Shown here piece after piece: positions 10,401-25,300 of a DNA stretch of 64,000 nucleotides. The notes under the pieces are model-generated. The model saw only the letters and a program-made list of their open reading frames with translations, was not told the DNA's origin and did no database searches. Numbering within the stretch: the stretch's first letter is position 1; every line of letters starts with the position of its first letter. A program made the position numbers and the translations under genes. Origin of the DNA: Heterocephalus glaber. Its lineage: Eukaryota > Chordata > Mammalia > Rodentia > Bathyergidae. The DNA is taken from NCBI RefSeq assembly GCF_000247695.1, contig NW_004624848.1:2346276-2410275 (forward strand). Reading direction: 5' to 3'.

Positions 10401-13400
10401 CTGTGCCACGGATTTAATATCCTGAGAACCAAGAGCTTAAGGAAGACCTAACATAGATCCAGTCTATGATGCTTCCATGAAATCTGCATGGAGAGCCAGA
10501 ATCCAGGTAGACCGGGAAAGTCACTTGAAAAATAGATAATTCGAGAAATGGAATTGAAAAGTTTAAATAATTTTGGTAATGTGAACCTATGTTAGGTGGA
10601 CTTGGTATGTGTTCTACTATTATAGAAAATAGGAAAACAATTTTGGATATACTGCAGTGGTTTTTTAACTAAACATATTGCTTTAAATAGATCATGAATC
10701 CGCATTTAAAACACCATGAGAAATATGAGAAATATTTGCTCCACTTTAATCCAAGTAAATCTGAGAGTGTGATATTTCAGTGACATTTACTATAACTCAA
10801 GTGCTCTATGTTCAAACAGAAAAGAAGCTAGAACATGAGAATATTTAAGTGGAGAATTTGTTCTGCCAGCCACTGTAGTATTTTCCAAACACTCTCTTAT
10901 TTAATTTTACTTTCTGTAAGGTCAGTATTATCCTATTTTTCACTGGAGAAAATAAAGTTCAAAGTAGTCCAGCATAGAGCTGAAGATTTCACAGCAAGAG
11001 TCTTTGGGGATGAAAAAACAAGAATGAAGATATTTATGCACATACAGCAATTCCCCACCATAAGTGTACTACATTATGTACTGCAAACATGTACTAAAAA
11101 AGGATTTCACAGCAATAGTAAGTTTGTTGCAAAGTTAATTAGAGATTAGAGGAATCCATCCATAAACATGGCCACGCGTGCATAGCTGTGTAAGACAAAT
11201 GTGCTTTGTTCAGAGGGAACAAAGGGAAGTGCTTTTCATGTCACCAGTGGTCTTGTACAGTCAAAAGAAGGGTGTGTGATCAGTGCAGGAAGGGAGTGAG
11301 AGCTAGGACTTTGGGTTCCAGTATTTTGCTCTTGCCGAGAAGTGAACACAGGAGCGAACACTGGCACGGCGTTTGGGACAGACAGATGAAATTCTTTTAG
11401 AAGTTGGCCTCTGGTTGAACACGAGGCAGAGAGCCCCAATTCCACACCCCTCAAGTACCTGCACTGCTGACTTATATGGAAGAACTATATAAAGTGGAAG
11501 CAAAGGAGAGTATGTGTGCAGGGAGGTGTTTTGTCTTTCCAAAGTGTAAGACCAAAAATAAGTGACTGTTACTGGAATCATCACTGAAACTTGGGCACAA
11601 GAATATTTAATATAAACCCATGGTATGTGCCTTTTTTCATTATTGAGTTGGTGTTTATAGCTACTTCAGTAGCAGAATGACTGAAATATGGATGATGAAG
11701 TGGCACTCCTATGGCAATACCATCCGGAGACTGGAAACATGATGATATAGAAATATGTTTAATTTCTAAATATTTTGACTTTAATACTCTGATAACTCAG
11801 TGACAAAATTTTTGCTTTTCTCCTTAATTACAAAAATTATCCAGTGAGATGTACTTGTGTTAGCTCTGTACTTGAGCTGAGAGTGCTGCTACACGTTTAT
11901 ACACACCCATCACACACCCACGGAGAGCCCAGAGCTGTGTCGGGCCCACACTCATTGTCTAAAAGAAAATTGTAGGCTGGCTTGCAACTCAGGGTAGCAT
12001 GCTTTCCTAGTACTCAGGAGGCCCTGCTTTAATCCTAGGATTGAGAAAATATAATAATAAAATTCTAGAACTCAGCTTTCTTGGTCAAACTGTGCAATTT
12101 TGAGGACACTGAAAGGGTTCTTAACTCATGACTCTGTGTGTGTGTGTGTGTGTGTGTGTTGCATTTTGGTTCTACATTATCGTGTTCCTGAATGACTTAC
12201 TTTTATAAACAGTGCACTAATTTCATAGGTAACAGTAAGATGCTATTCTTAATTCAATTAGCATCACTTTTGTACTGTCACTGAAGAAACCATGTATTTA
12301 TTAGTCAATTGTTTTTTCTAATTTTAATGATTTAAGACTACTCAATGTTTACTAATTTTTAATTAGCATTGCATTTTCTGTATATTCATTGAAGGAGCTC
12401 CTGGAATTGTAACATTATTAACTTTAGTGGCAGTTTGATTAGCTTTGTTTACTTTTCAAATTTTATCTGAGGTTTTTGAGAAACACAACACTTTGTGTGT
12501 CAACTCTATCAATTTGGACATTATTTCTCCTTTGATATCAAACTGTAAAAGGCCTTCTCAAAGGCCTTTTATTGTTTTCTTTGGAAAATAAATTAGGATT
12601 TTGATTGGAATGACATTGAATCTATAGATAAATGGGGAAGATTGCTGCCACATCAATATTGAGTCGTCCACACTGTGAATGGTGTAGATCACCATTAATT
12701 ATGAATTCTGTCAATGTCATTTTGTAATATTTTATAGACTTCAGCATCCAAATCTTACATATTTTGTTGAATGTATTTATTTAGAAATGTTTAAAAATTC
12801 ATTTAATTTTTAATATTCATTAAAAATTTTAACTTAAATTTTTGTTTTCTAGTAGTTTATAGCCATTATAAAAATACAATTAGTTGTTTGTAATGATCTT
12901 GTGTCTCTTACAAACTTGCTAAAATTTATTTAATAGTTCAAGTAGCATTTTTGCAAATTTCCTCATGCTTTGTACATAGGTGTTTTCCTTTTCTCGCTGA
13001 GATGCAAAAGGAGGAAAGGTTCATTTGGCTCACAGTGTGTAAAGGTTCAGTCCATAGTGGTCTGGCTCTGAGCAGGGCAGCATGGCAGAGGGACATCACA
13101 GAGAGAAGCAGGTCATCGCAGAGCAAGCAGGAGGCACCAGGCAGCCGGCCTTCTGGACATCTATCCCATCCGGGGTGGGCCTTCCCACTATCACCCCCTG
13201 AACGATGCTAAGCCAGTCAATCAGTGGACTGATTTAGTTACCACACCCCTTTGTTTCATCTTCTCACACCCATGATGCAGCCACCCCAGAGCCCCAGCTA
13301 TGTATGAGTGCAGGAGGCTTTGGCGGACCTTGAGATGCAAGCCATAACAATTTGTTTTTTTCAAATATTGACAGCTTTACTTCTTTTTTAAAAATACGGT

Positions 13401-16400
13401 TTATTTATTTATGTTCCTTTATTGAAAAAAATAAGTCTTCTAGTATGTTTGTGGAAGAAAGTAATAAAAATATTCCTTCATTCCTTTCTCCTACTCTGAA
13501 AAAGAAACCTTTGAGAACTTCACCATTAAGAAAGATGTGGGGTTTTTATGCATCTCCTCAATCAGGTTAAAGAAGCTATTATAAAGAAGTTATTTCAGTC
13601 TTAGAATTTGCTGATAATTTTTATCAGGAAATAGTATTGAATTTTATCAAGTACTTCTTATACATTTATTAAAACATTATACTGTTTTTCTTTCTCCCTT
13701 ATTCAGTTAATGTGGTGTAGTCGATGGACTGATTTTTCAGTGAACTTCCCTCACCATGATGTATTATCCTTTTGATGTATTGTTGAATTTTATTTGATAG
13801 TATCTTGTTCAGGTCTTTACTTCTTTATTCATGAGACATATTGGTAAGGCAGATAAGTGAGGCACCTTTTTCTGGTTCAGAATCTAGGTAACATTTGTCT
13901 TGTTTAAGTTGCCAACTATTCCCTTGTCTTTCATTTTCTGTAAGATTGGAGATGTTTCTCTCTTAATGGTGTAGAATTCACCACTGACCCTTCTAGGCCT
14001 GGAGTTTTCTTTGTGACTCAATTTTCAATTACAATTTTAATGCCTTGAGTTGATAAAAGGCTGCTCCAGTTTCCCACTGCTCTGACTTTCACCTTTGGTG
14101 ATCTGTGTTTTTCAGGAAGTTTGTCCATTTCATTCAGGCTGTCAAATTTATTGGCATCCACTTCTTGATACATTATGATTCTGATTCCTGCAGCGTATGC
14201 AGTCATGGACCTTCTCTCATTCTTGATATTGGGGATTTGTGTCTTCCCTCTCTCTTCTCTCACTCTCAAATCACAGAAGCAATGCCTGTGAGGGGCTGGG
14301 GAGAGGGCCTGAGAGCCGTCGCACACCAAGGTAGCCCCGAACCTGAGTGAAAAAGAGAGGAAGGAAAGATCAGGAAGCGCCCCATCCTGCCATGCAGTGC
14401 AGGGATGCTTGAAGGGTTGGCAGGGCCGAGAGGTGAGTCATTAATCAGAAGGCAGCTGTTCAGATATCTGTGTCTCCTCCAAATGACCAGCCTCCACCAG
14501 CCCCGCACTGCCATTAGGGGCGGCTGAGGGGCCCTGGCTTTTCTGTGCATCTGATGACAATCCTGTCAGCAGCCAGAAGGCCCCAGAGAGAGGGAGGTCT
14601 GGGAGGTGCATCTGCAGGTGGCCACATACTGGCACTGCCCGTGTGTCCCAGTGGCCTCCCCAACCACAGCAGCTGAAGACACAGTAGGGGGACAGCACTG
14701 AGGGGTTGAGTGATTGATCTGAATTCCTTAGCAGGTAGCAGTCTCTGATTTATGTTTGTCACTTGCCATAGAAGAAATTGTCTTGTATTTTAGTTTTAGT
14801 TTTATATTAATATATCCAGGTTATTTTCAAAGCCCTGCTTCACCAAGATTTCAAAAACTGGAAATTTGAAATTTTATTAGTTTATGGATAAGCAATTATT
14901 CTAGGATGGCTCAATAAAGAGAAAAAAAATAAAGATCATGGTAACTACTAGTAATAACTTAGTTAAAAAATATGCAGCTTACAGCTACTAAGGACATGAC
15001 TTACGGAAAATGTCATTAGCCTAACTGTTAAACAATAAACAGTCATGAAAGAGCTATTGTGTCCTAGGCATGGGCTTGGTGTGGGTAACAGTGAGGAGAA
15101 GACTGATAAACTTGCCCACATTTTGTGTTTTGGTTTTTGTGACACACAAATAATAAACACATAAGTACATAAAACAGTATGTGAAAGAACTGGAATTGGA
15201 AACTTACAAAATGAGAATCCTTTGAAGTTTCATTACCCTACATGATTTAGGAAACTAAACAACTTTTATAGAAAAGACAAGCCTAACATACACTGTAACA
15301 AAATTCAGAGTTTAGAAATCTATAGATAATGGTCACATTTTTTCCCTCCAGATTAAAAACCAAGCAGTCTTCCTGGAAGATTTCCAGGGTTGCATCCCTT
15401 TCACAAAGCCTTTAGTCCATAGGAGCTGGAGCTGTCTATAAAGCTTCAGTAAGATTAGACTCATGCAATGTTTTTTAATGCTGCATTTCTCAGTGCTGAG
15501 AAAAACAAAGATGAGGATGATTTCCATATTCATCACTGTTTAATCACAGGAATGGTTGTAAGAGACAATTTGCCACTAGCATCCAGAGTTTGCCACAGTT
15601 TATTTTTCCACTTTGTCAGCACTCTAATAATATATATGTAATGCTTTCAACACATGCACTGAAGAGGAAACAAATGGATAAGATCCCTCTCAGCCTTTAA
15701 AAAGTCTGTAAATACATAGTAGTTTTCAATATGAAGTGTTTATAAATCTGATATGGATGTCTTATACTAACCTGCGGAGAATCAAGCTTTGTATTTTGTA
15801 CCTGAAGAATAGCTGCAAGTTAGGTATGTACAGATTGCTTGCTTTGAAGAGTTTACATGGTATATATAAAATTACTCCTTTTTTCTGCTTTAGGAAAGTC
15901 TTAATAGACATCGATACTTGAATTCTTTGTTTCCACATGAAAACTCCACTGCTTTTTATGGAATAAATCAGTTTTCATATTTGTTTCCTGAAGAGTTTAA
16001 AGGTATGGTCTGAAAGTAATATTATTTGTCCATTTCCTGATTTTAAATTCTTTTTAATTTTTGAGGAATTGTTTTATTGTAAATCTGGCAAATTGAGTAC
16101 TGGTGAATGTTTATTAAATATTTATACATTACTATGTATCAAGCACACACTGTATCCTAATTTTAAGAAAAGTATATTTATAGCCCTTCTGTGCTAATTG
16201 TTTTTTCCAGTCCCTGGGATCCAACTCAGGACCTTGTGCTTGCCAGGCAGGCAAGGTGCTACTGAGCTACATCTCAGCCCCTCTCTGTACTAATTATTGC
16301 CTTAAGAGCTAAACACTATAACTATACACATGTCTTTGCAGCATTTCTACAGTTTTCTAGCACTATTTCTATTAGGAACACTCATGCTTTCATGAGTTAC

Positions 16401-19400
16401 AATGAAAGAAATGTTGTCAATTATGCTCATTTTTTTATTACTGACCTGATTCTATCAAACAAGTCATTTTGTATGTCAGCTTCAACCTAATTTTAGGAAT
16501 TTTCTTCTGTAGCTTTCAGTAGAATGTATTTCATGTTATAGAAGAGCAAAGAGGAAAATTTCAAATATCATATTTATCAGAAAGTTTCTATTTTTGTTTA
16601 GAGCATTGCTCCAGATAGAAGAACCCAAGGGCCCTCCTTATAATATTATTGTCTTTTCATTTCTTCTTTCTACTCAGCCATTTATTTAAGAAGCAAACCT
16701 TCCAGGTTCCCCAAATACGCAGCAAAAGTACAGGCATCCGTCCCCAACACACCTTTGCCGTTAAGATTTGACTGGCGGAACAAGCATGTTGTGACACAAG
16801 TGAGAAACCAGCAGATGGTAAGTTTCAAGTCCTTTTTCTGCTTTGCAAAGAATTGAAAAGCACTTCTGGGGTCAAGTTCAACCAAACTTGTAAAGAAACC
16901 CTTCTGTTTTTTCTCAGTGAAATCACAACTCAGTCATTCGAAAATGACAAGCAAGGGAGGATCTTTGAGGAATAAGAGGCAGGTGTCAAACCCTGACTTT
17001 TATTTCTGAAGATAAATCTCCCTAGGTTTGTCCCCTCATTGATTGCCATTTCCACCAGTACACTCTCAGTGATGCTTTCCGGTAGCTATGCCAAAGATGC
17101 CACATCTGGTATCAGGTAGCAAGCCAGTAAGGGAGACATGACACCTACTTAAGTAACTCAAAGGGAAAAGAACTCTGCAAAGATGAAGTGAGACTGGATA
17201 TATTCACCCAGTAGCATAGCCAGATCTCCTGGATTCTCAGCTTCATCCTGTAAGCTCATCAGCCGCTTCCTCTTGCCCCCCGCAGTATCATCCCCTGTTC
17301 AATTTGTGTCCTTGAAAGCACACTCAGCTCAAGTGCAAGGTGACATGTACACTGCTAAAAACACCACCTGTGCAGAACTGTGCAGTACAATGAAGGGGTT
17401 ATGGTAGGAATCAGGTTAGAGTGTAGTGTTTAAAATCATCACACCCGAAAAGCAGATGGGAAACTAACAACATGGTAGCACAACTTTACACACGTTGAAT
17501 GATTAAGTAATGTCTAAGCACTGCTAAGTACAGCAATCATTTAGCTTGAAAAGGACCCAGTATGTGCTCAAGGAAGGAAATAAGAGAGGGAAGGTCTGCA
17601 GCCTGCAGGTCATTGGGATGGGTGGAGGGAGGGTCATCCGAGATGAGAAGGGGCAGGGTAGACCCAGGTGTGAATGAGTGCAACTGTGGAGCACACAGGA
17701 CCCAGCTGGCTGCTAGACATTGCAGAGGGGGGTGTGCCTCGTATTCCCCTCCCATTTGCACCTCAGTAGGCAGAGGGAATGCCAGGCCACGAAGGAAAGA
17801 CGAGCACCCGAGAACGGCAGGGTACTCTCCCTTTGTCTTCAGGGTGTCCACGGTGAAATCTCAACAGGTCGATGCACCTCCCTTGGCAGGAAGCGTTTTA
17901 CATGCATCAGTTTCTCAATCTTTGTCCAGTTAGAATGATCATTTCTGGTGCTCATATCAGTGTTTATTATTGTGCATTAAATTTTACCATTAAATCTTTT
18001 GCTTTGTTATCGAATTCACAGTAAGTTGTGAATTAGCCATCCATCCAGTTCTTCCAAGAAGTGTCTACATTGAAGTAAAGAGAAACTTTTAATAAGAATC
18101 CTTAGAAAAGGAGTTTAGTGGGGAGATTCTTTTAGAAGGAGTTGCTCTTGTGGCTCAACTAAAGGCAGATATCAAACCCTGATGTGCCTAATTTTATTCC
18201 CTTGTCTCCTCCCTTTCTCTGAGCCTCAGCCTTTTATTCTTTGGATCATCTTTGTTCATTAAAAGCAGATAAATAGATCCACAGTAAGCAAGCATGGCAG
18301 CCACTGTTTGAGAAATGACTAATATCACTTGTCTGGTGCATGCACACTGATCTCTCAGTGTCTTGATACACACAGCAGTTCATCTGACTCCTATGTCTGT
18401 GGGACAATGAGGACACACACATCTTCACCACTGTCTTGACAGCTCGCCAAGGAGGCTTTAAAATCCGAGTCAGAGGAGAAGTGAGGACTGAAGTGTGGGG
18501 TGGACTGAGGGACACAGTCTCTGGGACAGGAGCTGCTGGTGACACAACCAAGACATTCAGTGAACACTGGCTTCCAGAGACCACCAGTTACTCAGTGTTT
18601 TCATACTCTCTGGCAATCCACTGCATCATATATTCATTTACAGTAGCAGTCTGACTAATTTAGCTTTAAGTAGTAATTAGATCTTGATGCTCAAAAGAGA
18701 ATGCTGTTTTTGTTTTGAACTTGAAAAGCTAGAGGATGGACATGTATATTTTGTAGATTTCCAGATTCTGGACATTTTGTTGAATTTCATAACTTCTTAT
18801 ATTTAGAGACATCGGTACATTTGACTGAGCTGCTGCTTGATTGTAAACACTCTGCCTTCTCTGCTTTGAACAGTGCGGAGGATGCTGGGCGTTCAGCGTG
18901 GTGGGAGCGGTGGAGTCCGCGTGGGCCATCCGAGGGGGGCCTTTGGAAGACCTCAGTGCCCAGCAGGTCATCGACTGCTCCTATAATAACTACGGGTGCA
19001 ATGGAGGCTCGCCTCTCAGCGCTCTGAGCTGGCTGAACAAGGTGACTGGCCTCTCAGCATTTCAGATTCTTGATTTCTTCTTTTCCTGTTGCACTATGCA
19101 CAGAATGCCAATTACTTTCCTTGATTAAACAATGTTCCCACATTCAGAAATTTAGATGACCAAAGCTTAATTCAATTAATCAAAAACTTTAAAAATTAAT
19201 TGCTTCCAGGCAAATTAACTACCAAGTTACCAAAGCATAACAAAAGTTATCTGAGATCTTTTTTCAGAAAGATAATTTGGTTATTTAACACTCCTGCAAA
19301 GATAATTCTTTTTTTTTTGCATAAACACATCACATAACATCCCCCAAAAATCAGAGTATAAAAAGCATGTTAGAAATCAACTAGATCAGCACATCCCATA

Positions 19401-22311
19401 ACCCTTGTACTGATGAGAGCTGCAGTTGTGCTGCTGAGTGGGTTGCAGAGCCAGAACTGCACCTCTGGCCCTGCCTCCCTAGCTCAGGACCCTAAGGTAT
19501 TCTCTGTTTTTCCCAATAGTTGTTTGTGAGTAGGCTCTGCTGCAGAAAGCATCCATTGAGGCTACTGTTCTGGTTTTATAAAAATTCACCAAGCTGGAAT
19601 TCCCCAGACCTTCCATTGTAAACTCACGGGATTTTGAATCAGAAGCCACTCTTACACACAGTGAACGATGAGAAACTGCATGTGCTGTCCATTCCAATAA
19701 GCCCGGGATTCGGAAAGGAAGGACTGTAAGATATGTGACACGTGCTGGATGAACGGCATGGGGAGAAGGGGTAGAGAGAAGGCCTGGCCTTGCCGTCTGT
19801 CATGAGTCTACAGCACTGCGCTGGCATCGAAGGCCTGGCAACCCAGTGGACGCCAGGGGAGGGAGGTGCTCCCCACTTGGCGCTCAGCTAATTGGTGGAA
19901 GTTTTGGAAAGATGATAAGTGAAAGAGAAACAGGAGTAAACCAGAAAGAAATACATTCATTCTGGTCATCTAGGACATCTCTAGCAAGCCCTGAGGATGC
20001 CACTTAAGATCTCAAGAACTCAGAGTATACTCACATAGTGATGCGGGGAGATTGAGCCTATTCTGACATGCTGGAGTAAACTCTGATTCTTAAAACAACT
20101 GACACGTGGACATTTTGGGTGATTTGTTTTAGACACGAGTGAAACTGGTGAGAGACTCAGAATACCCATTTAAAGCACAGGATGGGCCGTGCCATTACTT
20201 CTCCCAGTCACAGCCTGGACTTTCCATCCAAGGCTATTCCGCATATGACTTCAGGTAAAGATCTTCTCTGGGCCCTTCTCTCCATTCTTAATTTATGATC
20301 TATTGACTATTCACAGTGAATAATTTGATCGATGGCTTCCTCATCTACTCTTTGTAACCATTTTTCTTTTTTATTAATACAGTTGGCAGTACATATGGTT
20401 GCATTCCTTGTGGGGAGTTGGTGTATATACATAACACAGCTTAATTCCTTTTTCTTCCCTTTCCTTCCCCTCTCTCCCTGCCTCCACCTTTGATCCCCTT
20501 ACTATTTGAGAAAGCTCTGTTTCCCTACACCTTATTGTCTGTCTCCTATTTTATGATGTTTTTCTTCTATGTTTTAGTTTTCCCAGATATGAGAAACAGC
20601 ATGTGCTATTTAAACTTGTGTGTCTGATATGTCTCACTTAACATTATGGTCTCCAAGTGCTGTCCTTTTCCTTCAAAGCACCCTCTTTCACAGTGCTGGT
20701 TTCACATTTGTGCCTCATGATTTCCAGACCAGCCCTGCACCAGTGAGCTACAACCTCAGCCCAAAGTCTCCACACTTAACACTGAATGCTAAACCCTCCA
20801 ACAGTGCAACCCTAAGCTGATTGCAATCCTACACTGCTGGTATTGGATGGGAAGAGACTGGCCCTTCATGCATCTATTTGCTGGACGCTGTGTGTGGTGT
20901 GTGTGTTGTGATGATCTCTAGGTGAGCAGTGAGAAGAGGAGGAAGTCGGTGGCAGAAGGGAGGATGTAAGCCTCGAAGGGGCTGCCAGCAGATGAGCAGG
21001 TGAAAGCTGAGTAAAGACTCGCAGTTTGGGAAGCCAACCATGCAGATATCCGGGGGGATATTTTTCCAGACAGAGGGAGCCACAAGTGCAGAGCCCTGAG
21101 GTGCGCGATGGGCAGCACGCTTTGCAGGACTGTGTGAGGGCCGTGAAGGACGAGGCAGAATGGCTGGAGCCAGGCCATGGGCCAGGGCCCGCCTCTTAGA
21201 CATCACCGTCTGCCTCTGGGCGGAAGCACCCAGCTCAGCCAGGGCACCCACCTATCCGAGGCAGAACTGGGTGAAAACCCGCACCTGTCCAGCTCGAATT
21301 CACTTTCCCTCATCTTTCCTCTCTTTTTGTGCCACGTAGTCATTCCATTCATTGTGGAAGGTTGGTACACATACATGACACTTCTCGATTCTTTTTACAT
21401 CTCCTTCCCTTTGCATGTCCTGCTCCCTCCCCTGTTTATTCTTTCTTATTTCCACATTATACTCAGTTGTGTTCTTTTACTAGTGTATAAATTACTCTTT
21501 ACATTTTGTGGGACTCCAGGTGTCGTGTGTGCCTTTGGCACATCACAAGCTGAGTTTTACCTCGGGGTGGTGGAGCAGCTCAGTGGTAGAGAGAAGGCTT
21601 GCTTAGCATAAGCAAGGCTCCGAGCTGAAGGCCTAGCGCTGTCGAAATACGCACTGTACTCTTTAATAGATGTAAAGTGTGAAAAGGTCACAGCCAGCAA
21701 CTCCACCCACACCCTTCCATTCTTTGTGCTACTGGAATAAATGTTTTATCTGCCCATTACAAATCCCAAAATACAATGCTTAAAAGTAATATTTGCCTTA
21801 AGTAGTTATAGATCCCTAGGGAAATTATGAAAAAGGGCAATAATGAACAGTTAGAGGGGGTGATACAAAGGATGAGCAAATACTCGGTTTCTCCCTTGAA
21901 GTTTCCTCAGAATACCGTGGCTGCCTACTCTGCAGTGGTGTGCTAGCAGTGATTTTCTGTTTTCATTATTCATCTAACATTATTACTTGGAATTTTGTAG
22001 GATATCTTTGCCTCTCCCTCCCTCTGTCCTTTCTTTTTTCCTTTATCCCCTTAATTTTTAATTTTTATTACATAATGTGTTACACTCCCTGTAGGGAATT
22101 AATACCTTTACATAACAAATCTCAATTATTTTCCCCCTTCCCTCTACTCCTTTTATTTTGTCAGCATCAGATTAATTTATTTATCTTATAAGACTTATAA
22201 AGTTAGTTCTCATATATACAGATTAACAACCAGAGGAATAGGCCAAAAACCATATAAGACGATTATAGTAAGTCAAGATACAATTTAGATACATTGTCTG
22301 TGCTACATTAC

Positions 22312-22342
<31 letters not shown>

Positions 22343-25300
22343 CCCCTCTTCCTCTCCCTCTCCCTCCGTTCCCTCCCTATTATAGGTCTTTTATTTTGCA
22401 CTTTATATAGATACTGAGTTTTTCATATAAGAGAAGTCAGGCAGTATTTAAGCTTGATATTTATTTCACTTGATAATTTTGGTCTCAACAATTTTCCTAC
22501 AAATGACTAAAGTTTATCCTTTTTGGTAGAGTAGTACTCTAGAGTAGTACATTTTCTTTATCCATTCATCTGTTGATGAACATATAAGCTATTTTCAAGA
22601 TTTAGTTATTATGAATTGTGCTGCTATAAACATGAGTATGCATACATAGCTGTGGTATAGTATCTTTAACTCCTCCACATGATACCTAGAAGGTCAAGGG
22701 GAATTTCTACTTTTAGTCTTCTGAGAAATCTTCCCACTGATTTCCATAGTGGTTGTACCAATTCATACTCCAACCAACAATGAGAAGAGTTCCTTTTCCC
22801 CTGTAACTGCGTCAGAGTTTGTTGTTCGTTGAACTCTTAATGGCAGCCATTCTTTCTGGAGTGAGATGGAATCTCAGTGTTGTTTTAATTTGCATTTCCC
22901 TAGTGGCCAGTGATGTTGAGCATATTTTTAGTGTATTTATTGGCCATTTGTCTTTCTTTATCGTAGAAGTGTCTGTTCATTTCACATGCCCATTTTTTGA
23001 TTGGGTCTTTAAATTTGTCCCTCCCTTGTTTATCCTGAAGCTGTTAGTTTTCAGGTTCCAAAGAAATGTCAGTTCAGTGCACTGCCAATATTCAAAACCT
23101 CAGTAAAACACTGAAAATTTGAAAAGATCTAAGATGGAGAAAAAAATCAGAACACAAAAACATCCTCTAGTGCTGAAGCAGAATGACCATTCACATTAGG
23201 ATTCTCATGAAATTTGTTCACCAGATTCCAAAATAAGACATTTTATACCTCAAACAAGAATATGAGAATAATTATTTAAATAAACAGGGAAGAAACTTAC
23301 TACAGCTTATCATGAGCCAAAATATATACACAGTGGAAGGTGCTGAACTCTAGGGAAGATGAGACAGGAACTTGCAAAGTCATCTAGTGTCAGAAAATTC
23401 TGCAAAGACTATAGGTTTTGTAAATTATTGATCTGTGAGATTAACACAAAGTGCATGCAACCAAAATTTGATAAAATCTCTATTATCGACAATGCACTTT
23501 TGACATTAATTCTGTATGGCCCAAATAATGGAAATAATGATGCCATTTGGAAGACATTTTAACTTGCTGTGAGCCTTCATCTTCAGTAAGAGAATATGCT
23601 TAAAAAATACTGCTCAGTCCTGGGGCCAAATGGGACATCTCTCTACTGGCCATGACTGGGCTGTCATCCTTTTTCTGATCTTTTAATATTTTTTATATCT
23701 TTTCCTTATCCTCGCTCAAGCAGGGATTACTCCCAAGTCATTCCTTTGATGCTGTAACATTAATAGTTTTACATGCTAAATAAAATACTTCTCCTTCTCA
23801 GTCTTTATGCTTTCTCATGGTATCTCTGTAACTGGCTCATTGGGTGGTGTATTTCCACTGGATCTTTTGTCCTCTTAATTAGGTAAAGACAGTTGTGCTG
23901 ATTAAGACAGAGATTATCATATATTTCACATTTTAATTACAAAATATTAAAAAGAATTTGAAGAATGGGTTACACATTATACAATCAAAACTATACTGTA
24001 CAGAATTCATTTTTTAAATTACTTATAAATAAAAAGTTTATTGTACCATTAGAGTATAACTCATATGCATGTTATGTAGCTTACAGCCCATAAAACTATA
24101 TAATTTTATGTTTATGTTGATTCTGCATGGTAAGGGGAAAGAATTTAGTGTACAGCTGACATTTGAACCCAGATTTGAGGAAATTCAAAGCTCATACTCT
24201 ATCACTAATCTTTTGAAAAATTTTATAATTTTGCATTTTTTAAGATAGTGAACACCAAGTATTAGAGCAAAAATTACAACTGTCTGCTCACAGACCTCCA
24301 AAAAATTTTCAAGTTAATAGGTTATGTGACCATATGTGTCAAATGACTGTAAAGTTCCTCTTTTAATAAATTCCATTGTTATGCAATCAGGATTTTCCTC
24401 ATCTGTGGATAAAATATCTCATTGCTAGAAACCACTCTCCAGCTGGGCATGATTATTTACTTTTTCAAGCCACTAATCCAGCACATCTTGCTGTAGCAAT
24501 AAACTACCAAATGCTCTCTTAATGGCCTGAGCTATCAGTAACTTGGTTTCAGTGTCCTTCACCCACAAAGTTGACCTTTGAAAAATGTAAATACTGGTTT
24601 AATCACATACTTTCAAGATCGATAAAGGCCAAATGTTGTGCAACATAAGATTTTGCCAGTAGATGTCCATAATAATTGTGAAGGCAGTAACTGTGTTTTT
24701 TGTAGTCTTGGCAGCCAAACACCCACATAGCTTTTCTGACACCTTAACATTGCCTCTTTACTTTTTAAGACATATCCTCTTCTGTGTAACTATATTCACT
24801 ACTTTTGGGTAATGCTCCCCTGAAGTTTCTATATTCACTAACAGAAATTTGTCAGTCTCTTGATTCTAACGGGGTGTGGCATAGATCACAAAGTATTGAT
24901 AATGTGTAGCCTTCATACGTTCATTATGGAAGGAGTTCCTATATTTTAAGTAGATGCTTTGCCAGCCAGCTATGAAACTATTTCCAATCTTCCTTTAGGC
25001 TATACTTAGCTACATGCGTAAGTTCTGGCCAATGAGATCCATGCATGCATGTACAGAGGAGTTGTGTCTTATTTCTGGGAAGTGTTCCCTATAAAGATGG
25101 AGCACTTCCCTTTCCCATTCCGTCTGAAACATTTGTTAAATGACTAGAGCTTCTGCAGCCTTTTTGGCATCTGAGACCTCCAGAATGGAAGCTTCATATG
25201 GGGGGGTGGGTAAGGGGTTCCTGGTATCTTCGATGCACATACTGTTCTGAAATACCTATTTCCCAGATTTCTAGACATTTTTTGAGCCTCTATTGTTTAA

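Larger units (their letters stand above)
4214..15893 (+). other. CTSO: CTSO intron 1 (about 11.7 kb)
   Basis: The intron runs from GTACGC to TTTAG. It holds several copies of one MaLR-type LTR, a large inverted repeat (7097-7418), old antisense L1 sequence (12560-14280), SINEs and MIR/L2 relics, listed separately. Stretches 4750-5900, 6230-7090, 7420-7790, 8020-8230, 9130-9520, 9970-10200, 10290-10850, 11000-11970, 12165-12550 and 14290-15030 show nothing I recognise. Confidence 0.85.

Noticed and set aside
17562..17938. Overlapping 123- and 72-codon frames in CTSO intron 3
   Set aside because: No family match, no splice sites that would join them to CTSO in frame.
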